Made by a program: the position numbers and the translations under genes. Positions 9,230 to 16,553 of a stretch of DNA of 64,000 bases are shown here, piece by piece. Origin of the DNA: Ga0077555 sp031367895 (GTDB lineage: Bacteria > Pseudomonadota > Alphaproteobacteria > Rhizobiales > Hyphomicrobiaceae); contig JANLQP010000242.1 of NCBI GenBank assembly GCA_031367895.1, forward strand, positions 1-64,000, read 5' to 3'. Numbering within the stretch: the stretch's first letter is position 1; each line of letters opens with the position of its first letter. The notes under the pieces are model-generated. The model saw nothing but the letters and a program-made list of their open reading frames with translations. It made no database searches and was not told the origin of the DNA.

Positions 9230-10026
9230 TTCCCTTTGAAGACGGGCTTGCGTTTATCCAACATGGCGTTAACCGCCTCCTGCTGGTCTTCGGTCGATTG
9301 CACCAGGGCCTGCATCGCGGACGCCATTTCGAGCGCGACGGGCAGCGAGACACCTTGGCTTTCGCGCAGCAAGCGCTTGTTGAGGCGGATCGAGTGTGGC
9401 GGGAACGCCGCGATCTTCTTCGCCAGCGCCATCGCCTCGTCCATCAGCTTGTCGTCATCGACGACCTTGGAGACGATGCCCCACTTCTCGGCCTTCTCGG
9501 CGTCGATGACGTCGCCGGTGAGCGTCATTTCATAGGCGCGCGAGAGGCCGACGACGCGGGGCAGGAACCAGGCGCCGCCGTCACCGGAGACGAGGCCGAC
9601 GCGCAGGAAGCTTTCCGCGAACTGCGCCTTGCGGCCGGCGATGCGGATGTCGCACATCAGGGTCGTATCGCAACCCGCACCGATCGCCGCGCCATTGACC
9701 GCGCAGATCGAGGGCACTTCCAGGTCGTAGAGCGCCTTCGGGATCTTGTGGATGCCGTGCTGGTAGGCGCGGCGCATGTCGACGGGCTGGCCGCCGAACA
9801 GCCCCTTCTTGTCGCGCATCTCCTTGACGTTGCCGCCGGAGGAAAAGCCCTCGCCGGCGCCGGTCAGGATCATGCAGCGCACGCTCGTGTCGGCGTTGAT
9901 GCGCCGGCATGCCTCGACGATGCCGTCGATCAGCGGGTCGGTCAGAGCGTTGCGCGTCTTGGGATCGTTGAGCGTGACGACGACGATGCCGTCGCTGTGC
10001 GGTTCGTATTTGACGGCGTCGGCCAT
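9226..10026 (-). CDS. Enoyl-CoA hydratase/isomerase family protein
   Basis: A 266-residue crotonase-superfamily protein. The oxyanion-hole segments FSSGGNVKEM (from residue 61) and NGAAIGAGCD (111-120) are present, followed by LVSGDGGAWFLPR, a form seen in CoA hydratases of catabolic operons. The ATG at 10026 is used, since the open frame upstream of it is derived from the repeat element. It likely acts in the same acyl-CoA pathway as the adjacent CoA-transferase and FAH-family protein; which acid is degraded cannot be told. Confidence 0.87.
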   Translation of the reverse strand: MADAVKYEPHSDGIVVVTLNDPKTRNALTDPLIDGIVEACRRINADTSVRCMILTGAGEGFSSGGNVKEMRDKKGLFGGQPVDMRRAYQHGIHKIPKALYDLEVPSICAVNGAAIGAGCDTTLMCDIRIAGRKAQFAESFLRVGLVSGDGGAWFLPRVVGLSRAYEMTLTGDVIDAEKAEKWGIVSKVVDDDKLMDEAMALAKKIAAFPPHSIRLNKRLLRESQGVSLPVALEMASAMQALVQSTEDQQEAVNAMLDKRKPVFKGK

Positions 10027-10042
10027 GGGGGCTCCAGGAGGC

Positions 10043-10200
10043 GTGAATTGTTGAATGCGTGAATTGGTGAATGCGTCAAATAGTGAAGTCGTGATTGCGT
10101 GAAGTGCGATTTCTGGTCGGCAGATCACATTAGCTGGTTGTGTTCGTCACGAACGCACACACTCACCAACTCACGACTTCACCCCTGCACTAAACTTCAC
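10043..10200. repeat. Octamer-periodic repeat element with inverted arms (copy 2)
   Basis: Left arm 10043-10106 is eight or so 8-bp units of the form GTGAATTG / GTGAATGC. Right arm 10145-10200 is the imperfect reverse complement. The arrangement is the same as at 9078-9229: the right arm ends exactly at the stop codon of the FAH-family gene, and the left arm ends shortly before the start of the next gene. The two copies are clearly related but not identical. Confidence 0.7.
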
Positions 10201-11048
10201 AGCTTGAACGGCACGACCTTCTGCTGCTGGGCTCCAAGCCCCTCGATCGAGAGCTTCATCACGTCGCCAGCCTTGAGGAACATCGGCGTCGGTTTCATGC
10301 CGAGACCGACGCCCGGAGGCGTGCCTGTCGTGACGATGTCGCCGGGCTCCAGCACCATGAATTGCGACACGTAGTGCAGAATGAAATCGCACTTGAAGAT
10401 CATCGTCGCAGTCGAGCCCTTCTGCATCGTCTTGCCGTTCAATTCGAGCGACATCGGCAGATTGTTGACGTCCTTGACCTCGTCCGACGTCACCAGCCAC
10501 GGGCCGACCGGACCGAACGTCTCGGCGCACTTGCCCTTCATCCACTGCCCGCCGCGCTCCATCTGGAAGGCGCGCTCGGACACGTCGTTACAGATGGTGT
10601 AGCCGGCGATGTGGGACGCCGCGTCCTTCAATTCGACGTACCGCGAGCGTTTGCCGACGACGAAAGCGATCTCCAATTCCCAGTCGAGCTTGGTCGAGCC
10701 CTTGGGGATCATGACGTCGTCGTTCGGGCCGGAAAGGCAGTTGGTCAGCTTGTAGAAGATGATCGGCTCGGCCGGGATCGGCTGGCCCGCTTCCTTGGCG
10801 TGGTCGGCGTAGTTGAGGCCGATGGCCATGAAGTTCTTGACGCTGCCAACCGGGCAGCCAAGCCGCGCACCCTTCGGTGCCTCGGGGAGCGACTTCGGAT
10901 CGATCGACTTCAAGTGCGCGAGCGACGCCGGTGAGAGCACATCGCCGTTGATGTCTTTGACGTGGCCCGAGAGGTCACGAACGGTACCGGACGCATCGAC
11001 GAGGCCGGGTTTCTCGGCGCCGGGCGCGCCAAAGCGGACGAGCTTCAT
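10197..11048 (-). CDS. Fumarylacetoacetate hydrolase family protein
   Basis: A 283-residue FAH-superfamily protein, the family of metal-dependent C-C hydrolases, decarboxylases and oxaloacetate tautomerases. The core starts at NFMAIGLNYADHAKEAG, and the metal-binding acidic segment is LDWELEIAFVVGKRSRYV, followed by GYTICNDVSER and the C-terminal DIVTTGTPPGVG signature. The N-terminal region (MKLVRFGAPGAEKPGL) is the usual small FAH N domain. It is the first gene of the run that continues with enoyl-CoA hydratase and CoA-transferase. Substrate not determinable. Confidence 0.87.
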   Translation of the reverse strand: MKLVRFGAPGAEKPGLVDASGTVRDLSGHVKDINGDVLSPASLAHLKSIDPKSLPEAPKGARLGCPVGSVKNFMAIGLNYADHAKEAGQPIPAEPIIFYKLTNCLSGPNDDVMIPKGSTKLDWELEIAFVVGKRSRYVELKDAASHIAGYTICNDVSERAFQMERGGQWMKGKCAETFGPVGPWLVTSDEVKDVNNLPMSLELNGKTMQKGSTATMIFKCDFILHYVSQFMVLEPGDIVTTGTPPGVGLGMKPTPMFLKAGDVMKLSIEGLGAQQQKVVPFKL

Positions 11049-11182
11049 GGGGAGTGGCTCCTGCTGCAGGGAAGGTGCAATCGAGGAGCTTAGCTAGGCC
11101 GCGGCCGGGCAGGTTGTCCAGACGAAAGGCGCCCGGCCGACAGCAACAGCCGGTCGTCACCACGTTGCCCCGTATTGAACCA

Positions 11183-11197
11183 ACACATATGATGTGT
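11183..11197. promoter_or_regulatory. Palindromic operator of vapBC-type module 1
   Basis: ACACAT-ATG-ATGTGT is a perfect 6-bp inverted repeat with a 3-nt spacer, sitting 2 nt before the chosen antitoxin ATG. Type II antitoxins of the ribbon-helix-helix class bind such palindromes over their own promoter, so autoregulation is expected. The assignment rests on position and symmetry. Confidence 0.5.
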
Positions 11198-11199
11198 GT

Positions 11200-11529
11200 A
11201 TGCAAGATCGCCCTGCCAAACCGAAACAGCGTATGGAACGCAAGCAGATTTTCATCACGGCGGAACAGAACCGCCGATTGAAGATGCTCGCCGCGCAATC
11301 AGGTCGCGCGGAACCGGAATTGGTACGCGAAGGATTGGACCTTGCGCTTGAAGGCGCAAGCGTGACCGATGAAAACTGGAGAGAGCGCTTGTCAGAAGTG
11401 CTAGCGTCCCTGGATGGAACCAGTTTCGACGCGGCGATCGTGAAGCGGATGCGAAGGAACAAGGCTGAGCAGGCTGCCAAGTGGCGCAAACGACTGGAAC
11501 GAACGCGTAAAGCGCTCAGCGGCGAATGA
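11200..11529 (+). CDS. Antitoxin of PIN-type toxin-antitoxin module 1 (RHH-like)
   Basis: A 109-residue basic protein. The segment ERKQIFITAEQNRRLKMLAA followed by SGRAEPELVREGLDLAL has the beta-strand plus two-helix layout of a ribbon-helix-helix DNA-binding domain; the charged C-terminal half (RLSEVLASLDG, then many Lys/Arg) would wrap the toxin. It ends in an ATGA overlap with the PIN-domain toxin gene, the usual antitoxin-first order. The start could also be GTG at 11194 or ATG at 11233; no clear ribosome binding site decides among them. Confidence 0.75.
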   Translation: MQDRPAKPKQRMERKQIFITAEQNRRLKMLAAQSGRAEPELVREGLDLALEGASVTDENWRERLSEVLASLDGTSFDAAIVKRMRRNKAEQAAKWRKRLERTRKALSGE

Positions 11530-11897
11530 GTCATCTGCTCGATACATGTATCCTCGCCGATTTGATGCAGCAAAGAGCCGACGCCGAGACAGCGATCAAA
11601 AAATTGCCCCAGCGGCCGTGCGTTTGCGCCGTCTCCGCAATGGAGCTTTATGCGGGTGCTCGGTCACAGCGCGAAGAGGCCAATGTAGAGAGCGTGCTGG
11701 GGCTATTCCAGTGGACGATCGTTGACGCAACAACATTTCGGCGCGCGGGCAGCCTAATTCGCCACTACCGCCCAAGCCAAGGGCTCGACATCGCCGACGC
11801 GCTCATCGCGGCCGCAGCGCAGCAGCACGAACTCAAGCTTGTGACCCTCAACGTTCGCCACTTCCCGATGTTTCCGAAGTTGAAGCCAGCGTACTGA
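11526..11897 (+). CDS. vapC: PIN-domain ribonuclease toxin, VapC-type
   Basis: A 123-residue PIN-domain protein. Acidic active-site residues are at Asp6 (LLDTCIL), Glu41 (SAMELYAGAR) and the pair in GLDIADALIAA, consistent with Mg-dependent RNA cleavage as in VapC toxins. The start overlaps the antitoxin stop by ATGA, so synthesis of toxin depends on antitoxin translation. Known VapC targets are tRNAs or rRNA; the target here is unknown. Confidence 0.85.
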   Translation: MSHLLDTCILADLMQQRADAETAIKKLPQRPCVCAVSAMELYAGARSQREEANVESVLGLFQWTIVDATTFRRAGSLIRHYRPSQGLDIADALIAAAAQQHELKLVTLNVRHFPMFPKLKPAY

Positions 11898-11909
11898 GGC
11901 GCGCCAAAC

Positions 11910-12125
11910 CTACTTCGCGCGCGCGGGCGGAGGGTCCGATATCTTCGGCACGAGGCGGCGGGCGATGTCGTCGGTGGCGCCGGTAGCAGTGAGATAGCCG
12001 GTGCCGACGACGATCAAGGCGAGCGCGAACCAGAACACCGGGCGGGCTCGTCGCCACAATACGGCCCATGCGAGAATGACCAGCGGAATGGCGACGATGA
12101 CCGCGCCTGCGATTGTTGGGGACAT
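11910..12125 (-). CDS. Small membrane protein
   Basis: A 71-residue protein, MSPTIAGAVIVAIPLVIL onwards, with two predicted transmembrane segments (about residues 3-22 and 30-48) separated by a basic RRARP loop, and a short soluble tail ending DPPPARAK. No family recognised. The ATG at 12125 is preceded by CAGGAGTACC-like sequence, a good ribosome binding site; the longer frame to 12272 has no membrane-protein character. Convergent with the vapC gene, 12 nt from its stop. Confidence 0.55.
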   Translation of the reverse strand: MSPTIAGAVIVAIPLVILAWAVLWRRARPVFWFALALIVVGTGYLTATGATDDIARRLVPKISDPPPARAK

Positions 12126-12237
12126 GCGGTACTCCTGGCAGGGGCGCGGCTCGACCCCGTGCGGGAGGTTACAGGCACAATGGACTGGCGCGCAACGCGT
12201 CCTGACAAGCGAACCGCGCCGGCCACATGTCCTTCGA

Positions 12238-12525
12238 TCAGGCGAGGCCGATCGACAGTGCGAGTACAGCAAGCATCAGAATCATGACGATTGCGACGGT
12301 GGCGGCCGTCACACCGGTCGCGGCGAGGCCGCCGACGAACGACGCAGCGGCCAGAAAGCCAAACAACGACGGGTTTTGCGATTTCGGCCACAGCTGTGCG
12401 ACGGCATATCCGAGCACGACAGCCGCCACACTGATCAGCATGGCTTGGCCCAGGAGCCCCGACAGCGAGTTCGTGGCGAGCCAATTCGAGGCCAGGAATG
12501 CACTTGCAACGGCAGCGGTGGTCAT
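12238..12525 (-). CDS. Hypothetical integral membrane protein
   Basis: A 95-residue very hydrophobic protein with about three transmembrane helices (around residues 20-43, 50-70 and 70-93), rich in Ala, Val and Leu. No known family. It precedes the other small membrane protein on the same strand by about 110 nt, so the two may be cotranscribed. Upstream (12526-12818) is the shared intergenic region with the divergent L,D-transpeptidase gene, in which I see no further gene. Confidence 0.5.
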   Translation of the reverse strand: MTTAAVASAFLASNWLATNSLSGLLGQAMLISVAAVVLGYAVAQLWPKSQNPSLFGFLAAASFVGGLAATGVTAATVAIVMILMLAVLALSIGLA

Positions 12526-12818
12526 GACGCGTTTCCCCCGATCGATGCCGGCAGTCTAAGTGTGCGCGCTTCACATTCGGCTAACACGGATGGTAAATAG
12601 ACGGTTGACAGACCCCCGCGCTCCACGACATCGACGCGCCGGATGCGAAGTGGGCATCCGAAGGCGCCACCCAAAACGGTGCGCCGGAGCCACAGTCGCC
12701 CTGGACGATGAATAGAACCGGCAGGGCGCTCTTGTCCCGGAACGGCCGGTTCGCGTATTCCTCTCGCACTATCGCCGCCAGGATCGCGTCGGGTCGGCTT
12801 AAGGGCAAGCTTCAGGGG

Positions 12819-13688
12819 ATGCACGTGAGAGCTTCGATCATCATGCTGCCGGCGTTGGCCGCAGGATTGGCGTTGGCCCCGGTGCCCTCGCGCGCGCAGA
12901 CCGGCTGGAGCGGAGTGGCCCCCATCTACGAGAGCGACATCAAGCGAAGATCCGAGCTTGGCGAGGCCGAGCGCGCCGAGCGGCGCAAGTCCGCTGGCCC
13001 GACCGTCTACCCGAAGCACATGGAGGGCGGCGACCGGCCGGACATCAAGCCCGCCGAGCCGCCGATCGTGTATTTCGACCGGCCGGAGGAGCCCGGCGCC
13101 ATCATCGTCGATACGCAGAACCGCAAGCTCTACTACGTGCTCCCAGGTAAGAAGGCGTTCGAGTATCCGATCTCGGTCGGCCGCGACGGCTTCACCTGGT
13201 CGGGGACCGAGCGCATCAGCCGCGTCACGGCGTGGCCGTCGTGGACGCCGCCGCCGGAGATGCACAAGCGCGTCCCCGGCCTGCCGATCACGGTGACGGG
13301 CGGTCTCAAGAACCCGCAAGGCGCCCGCGCGCTCTATCTCGGCAGCACCATCTACCGCATCCACGGCACCAACAACGACCGCACGGTCGGACGGGCGAAT
13401 TCGTCGGGGTGCTTCCGCCTGACGAACGAGCACGTCGTGCATCTGGCCTCGATCGCCAAGGTCGGCACCAAGGTGACGGTGCTGCAGGCCTACAAGGGCG
13501 GCGTCAGCCAGAGCGCGCCGTTGTCCTCGCTGTTCAGCTTCGGCGGATCGGAGCCGGCGGCGGCGACGGCCACGGGCAGCGTGAAGGCGGTAACTCCCAT
13601 GACCACGGCAAGCGTCAAGACCGCCCAGAAGAAGCCGGTTCCGGCGAAAAAGCTGGTCGCCGTGAGGAAGGCGGCGGCGGAGGAGTGA
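12819..13688 (+). CDS. L,D-transpeptidase (YkuD domain)
   Basis: A 289-residue periplasmic enzyme that forms 3-3 peptidoglycan cross-links or links proteins to peptidoglycan. It has a signal peptide (HVRASIIMLPALAAGLALAP, cleavage near SRAQ-TG). The YkuD catalytic domain runs from about residue 92 to 222 with His182 (RIHGTN) and Cys198 in NSSGCFR. The tail is Lys/Ala/Val rich. The ATG at 12819 follows a CAGGGG site. A paralogue with the same catalytic domain is at 34000-34917. Confidence 0.87.
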   Translation: MHVRASIIMLPALAAGLALAPVPSRAQTGWSGVAPIYESDIKRRSELGEAERAERRKSAGPTVYPKHMEGGDRPDIKPAEPPIVYFDRPEEPGAIIVDTQNRKLYYVLPGKKAFEYPISVGRDGFTWSGTERISRVTAWPSWTPPPEMHKRVPGLPITVTGGLKNPQGARALYLGSTIYRIHGTNNDRTVGRANSSGCFRLTNEHVVHLASIAKVGTKVTVLQAYKGGVSQSAPLSSLFSFGGSEPAAATATGSVKAVTPMTTASVKTAQKKPVPAKKLVAVRKAAAEE

Positions 13689-13765
13689 GTGGCCGAGCGG
13701 CGCGGCTGACGCGTCACAAGAAGCCTGCTTGGCAACCCAATGGTCGAACGTGTGCCACTCACCGG

Positions 13766-14170
13766 CTATTTCAGCCAATCGACGACCTTGAGCCCGCGCA
13801 CCCGCTTGAACTCCTGCGTATTGGCAGTGACGACAGTCAAGCCGAGTGCCAGCGCGTGTGCTGCGATGAGCAGGTCGTTGCCGCCAATCGGTGTCCCGGC
13901 GGCTTCGAGGGTCGCGCGAATGTCCGCATAACGGCGCTCGGCAGGCGACGCGAGGGGGATGACGGGCAGGACGGCCAGAATGGCGTCGAGCTGGCCGGCG
14001 AGCTTCTTCGAGCCGTACTTCGCCGCGCCAAAGCGCAACTCTGCTGCGACGATGATGCTGGTCGCGACGGTCGCCTCGCCCTCGGCGGCGATCTTTACGG
14101 CAACACGGCCCTGCGGGTTCCTGACCAAGTCGGAGACGATGTTCGTGTCCAGCAGGTACTTGGTGCTCAC
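13766..14170 (-). CDS. vapC: PIN-domain ribonuclease toxin, VapC-type (module 2)
   Basis: A 134-residue PIN-domain toxin: Asp8 in YLLDTNIVSDLVR, Glu44 in VAAELRFGAAKYGS and GGNDLLIAAHAL, the classical VapC/FitB layout. Translation starts at GTG, overlapping the antitoxin stop (GTGA). It follows the SpoVT/AbrB-type antitoxin gene. Located directly beyond glyQ, where many relatives carry glyS-side genes. Confidence 0.87.
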   Translation of the reverse strand: MSTKYLLDTNIVSDLVRNPQGRVAVKIAAEGEATVATSIIVAAELRFGAAKYGSKKLAGQLDAILAVLPVIPLASPAERRYADIRATLEAAGTPIGGNDLLIAAHALALGLTVVTANTQEFKRVRGLKVVDWLK

Positions 14171-14400
14171 AGATCGACAGGCTCCGGCGCGGGATCATCG
14201 ATCCCAGGAAACGCTTCGTCGATGGGCTTCAGTGTGGCGAGCAGCGCAAGCAGCGAACTGGGTGGCGCGGGCTCGATGATCAGGCTGTTGCCCTCTTTTC
14301 GCACGTTCACGGTATCGCCCGGCAACTCGAACTCGCGCGGAATGCGAACGGCCTGGCTGCGCCCATTTGTGAACAGCTTTGCGGTTCTGACGGTTGACAT
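14167..14400 (-). CDS. vapB: VapB antitoxin, SpoVT/AbrB fold
   Basis: A 77-residue antitoxin. The N-terminal STVRTAKLFTNGRSQAVRIP stretch and the following REFELPGDTVNVRKEG is the swapped-hairpin AbrB/MazE-type DNA-binding domain of VapB proteins; the C-terminal acidic/proline tail (DEAFPGIDDPAPEPVDL) binds the toxin. The ATG at 14400 is chosen from domain start; the open frame further upstream overlaps glyQ and has no domain. Autoregulation through the palindrome at 14422-14434 is likely. Confidence 0.87.
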   Translation of the reverse strand: MSTVRTAKLFTNGRSQAVRIPREFELPGDTVNVRKEGNSLIIEPAPPSSLLALLATLKPIDEAFPGIDDPAPEPVDL

Positions 14401-14421
14401 CGGCTGCCTCATCAATTGGCA

Positions 14422-14434
14422 TATGCTTAGCATA
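14422..14434. promoter_or_regulatory. Palindromic operator of vapBC module 2
   Basis: TATGCT-T-AGCATA is a perfect inverted repeat 22 nt upstream of the vapB start; it overlaps the self-complementary GCATATGC at 14419-14426. It lies in the 56-nt gap between glyQ and vapB and is the likely VapB/VapBC binding site. Confidence 0.5.
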
Positions 14435-14456
14435 GGCCGATGAAGCATGCAACCCA

Positions 14457-15488
14457 TCACCCCGCCCCGCCGCCTTCGGTCGCGAGCCACGCCGCGCAGC
14501 AGGCCTTGGCCAGTTCGCGGACGCGCAGAATGTAGCTCTGGCGTTCGGTCACCGAGATGACGCCGCGCGCGTCGAGCAGGTTGAAGAGGTGGCTGGCCTT
14601 GATGCACTGGTCGTAGGCGGGAAGGGCCATCAGGTGACGGGAGTTGGGAGTAGGGAGTAGGGAGTAGGGTGAGGAACCCTTCGCCGTGCCAACTCCCAAC
14701 TCCCTACTCCCTACTCCCATATCCCACCCCTTCTCCAGTAGCGCCTTGCACTCGGTCTCTGCGTCCTTGAAGTGGGCGAGCAGCATCTCCGTGTTGGCGT
14801 GCTCGAAGTTGTAGCGCGAATACTCCTGCTCGGCTTGCTGGAAAACGTCGTTGTAGGTGAGCTTGCGCGCATCCGTGCGACCGTTGAAGTTCAGATCCCA
14901 GACGCGGTCGACGCCTTGGACGTACATGGCGAGGCGTTCCAGGCCGTAGGTGATCTCCCCGGACACCGGGTTGCAGTCGAAGCCGCCGACCTGCTGAAAG
15001 TAAGTGAACTGCGTCACCTCCATGCCGTTGCACCACACCTCCCAGCCGAGCCCCCAGGCGCCGAGCGTCGGGCTCTCCCAGTCGTCCTCGACGAAGCGGA
15101 TGTCGTTCAGCGTCGTGTCGATACCGATCGCGTCCAGGCTCTTCAGGTAGAGGTCCAGAATGTCGGGCGGCGACGGCTTCATGATCACCTGGAACTGGTA
15201 GTAATGCTGCATCCGGTTCGGGTTCTCGCCGTAGCGGCCATCTTTCGGCCGGCGCGAGGGTTGTACGTAAGCCGCGTTCCAAGGCTTGGACCCGAGCGCG
15301 CGCAGCGTCGTCGCCGGGTGGAACGTGCCGGCGCCCACCTCCATGTCGTAGGGTTGCAGCACCACGCAGCCCTGCGCGCCCCAGAATCGCTGCAGGGTGA
15401 GAATAAGGTCCTGGAACGACTCTTTCGGGCGCAGCTCGCCGAGCACGGGCGATTGGGCGGCGGGCTTGACGGCGGTCTTGGTCGACAT
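14457..15488 (-). CDS. glyQ: Glycine--tRNA ligase alpha subunit with in-frame repeat insertion
   Basis: A 343-residue alpha subunit of the bacterial alpha2beta2 glycyl-tRNA synthetase; it carries the catalytic domain and charges tRNA-Gly. Highly conserved segments are present: FQDLILTLQRFWGAQGC, LQPYDMEVGAGTFHPAT, and RPKDGRYGENPNRMQHYYQFQ-type residues near 81-100. Between LLEKG (251-254) and LPAYDQCIKASH (from 289) the protein carries about 32 extra residues (255-286) encoded by a palindromic 7-bp repeat element; other GlyQ proteins go almost directly from one to the other. The C-terminal LLDARGVISVTERQSYILRV is intact. glyS is not adjacent: vapBC follows instead. Confidence 0.93.
   Translation of the reverse strand: MSTKTAVKPAAQSPVLGELRPKESFQDLILTLQRFWGAQGCVVLQPYDMEVGAGTFHPATTLRALGSKPWNAAYVQPSRRPKDGRYGENPNRMQHYYQFQVIMKPSPPDILDLYLKSLDAIGIDTTLNDIRFVEDDWESPTLGAWGLGWEVWCNGMEVTQFTYFQQVGGFDCNPVSGEITYGLERLAMYVQGVDRVWDLNFNGRTDARKLTYNDVFQQAEQEYSRYNFEHANTEMLLAHFKDAETECKALLEKGWDMGVGSRELGVGTAKGSSPYSLLPTPNSRHLMALPAYDQCIKASHLFNLLDARGVISVTERQSYILRVRELAKACCAAWLATEGGGAG
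14639..14718. repeat. Heptamer repeat hairpin inserted in glyQ
   Basis: Left arm 14639-14666 is four units of GGGAGTT/GGGAGTA. Right arm 14691-14718 is four units of AACTCCC/TACTCCC, its reverse complement with 3 mismatches in 28 positions. The loop is 24 nt (14667-14690). The whole insertion is a multiple of three and stop-free on the glyQ strand, so the reading frame is kept. Confidence 0.85.
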
Positions 15489-15581
15489 GGTGTGCGCCTC
15501 AGGGCATGGACTTGCGGCGCACTATACGGAAAATCGAGGGGCCGTCATCCCGGAACAACGGGATGGTCGGGAAGGCTGAAC

Positions 15582-15965
15582 ATGGAACTGCTCGGCTGGA
15601 TCTGGTGGCTGATCTTGAAGGTCGTCGGCCTCGCATGGGGGATCGTCTGGTTCCTGCTCGGCGGCTGGGTGGCGACCTTGGCGCAAATCGGCGTCATCGT
15701 GGCTGTCATCTTCGGGTACAAGTACGGCTGGCGGCAGGCGCCACAGGAGATCCTGGCGCGGTCGGGCACGGTCGGGCGCTTCATCTGGAGCTGGGTGCGG
15801 AAACGGGAGCTGCCAGCACCTTCAGCGGCAGCACCGGCTCGCGCTGCTCCGCGGCCAGCATCGTTGCCCAAGGGTGCGCGTGCGCGGCAACCTGGCGATG
15901 TAAACCTTTCGACGCTGCTCAGCGTACTGGCCTTGGCCGGCATAGCGATTGCCGTCTCAGTCTGA
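15582..15965 (+). CDS. Hypothetical membrane protein
   Basis: A 127-residue protein, MELLGWIWWLILKVVGLAWG onward, with two N-terminal transmembrane helices (about residues 4-26 and 28-48), an amphipathic/basic middle (KYGWRQAPQEILARSG, FIWSWVRKRE), an Ala/Pro-rich linker and a last hydrophobic segment (TLLSVLALAGIAIAVSV). The ATG at 15582 is taken because the open frame upstream runs antisense through glyQ. No family recognised; divergent from glyQ with a 93-nt gap. Confidence 0.55.
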   Translation: MELLGWIWWLILKVVGLAWGIVWFLLGGWVATLAQIGVIVAVIFGYKYGWRQAPQEILARSGTVGRFIWSWVRKRELPAPSAAAPARAAPRPASLPKGARARQPGDVNLSTLLSVLALAGIAIAVSV

Positions 15966-16010
15966 CCAACCAATTGTCACTTCTGCAACACACGCCCTGG
16001 AAAAAGCACC

Positions 16011-16217
16011 ATGACCGCCGACATCATCAACTTGCGCAACGCACGCAAACAGAAGGCGCGGGTGGAGAAAGTGCGTCAAGCAGCGGAGAACCGCGCCAAA
16101 CATGGTCAGACGAAAGCTGCGCGCCGCCACGAAGAAGCCAACAAGGTGCTCGAGGAGAAAAAGCTCGACGGATCGCTCAGAGATCGGCAGAATCGGGACG
16201 ACGACAAACCGTCCTGA
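16011..16217 (+). CDS. DUF4169 family protein
   Basis: A 68-residue, highly charged helical protein, TADIINLRNARKQKARVEKV at the N-terminus, with the NLRxARK core that marks DUF4169. Members are small, alphaproteobacterial, and usually lie next to a ribbon-helix-helix gene, as here (66 nt downstream). Likely cytoplasmic and nucleic-acid or protein binding through its basic helix; function unknown. Confidence 0.8.
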   Translation: MTADIINLRNARKQKARVEKVRQAAENRAKHGQTKAARRHEEANKVLEEKKLDGSLRDRQNRDDDKPS

Positions 16218-16283
16218 TCTGGCGGCCGCATCGACCCAGACCGCCGACATTGACTAAACCTCGGACCTTGTAACGCGTACCGC

Positions 16284-16553
16284 ATGCCCCGACCTATCAA
16301 ACGTTCATTCACGATCGACAGCCACCGCACGTCGATTTCTCTGGAGTCGCCGTTCTGGGAGGCGTTGAAGGACGTCGCCAAGGCCAAGCGCATGCCGGTC
16401 GCGCAACTCGTCCAGATGATTGATCGCGATCGCGGCGACGGCGGCCTGTCCAGCGCGGTACGAATCTGGTTGCTCGATCATTTCCGCTCAGACGCACGCG
16501 CGGCGGTCGAACGTTCGCCGGCACCGCCCACAGACCGTCCCGACTCGCCCTGA
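16284..16553 (+). CDS. Ribbon-helix-helix domain protein
   Basis: An 89-residue protein: IKRSFTIDSHRTSISLESPF then WEALKDVAKAKRMPVAQLVQ and SSAVRIWLLDHFR, the layout of the RHH_4 family of DNA-binding proteins. Its partner upstream is DUF4169, a conserved alphaproteobacterial pair. The last 25 codons overlap the 3-prime end of the convergent methyltransferase gene (16478-17446) by 76 nt, so one of the two C-termini may be imprecise. Target unknown. Confidence 0.75.
   Translation: MPRPIKRSFTIDSHRTSISLESPFWEALKDVAKAKRMPVAQLVQMIDRDRGDGGLSSAVRIWLLDHFRSDARAAVERSPAPPTDRPDSP

Noticed and set aside
12581..12808. 75-codon minus-strand frame upstream of the L,D-transpeptidase
   Set aside because: No family, would overlap the divergent promoter region; not supported.
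12522..14198. 558-codon minus-strand frame
   Set aside because: Shadow of the L,D-transpeptidase gene and of vapC in other frames; Arg-rich, no domain, caused by high GC.
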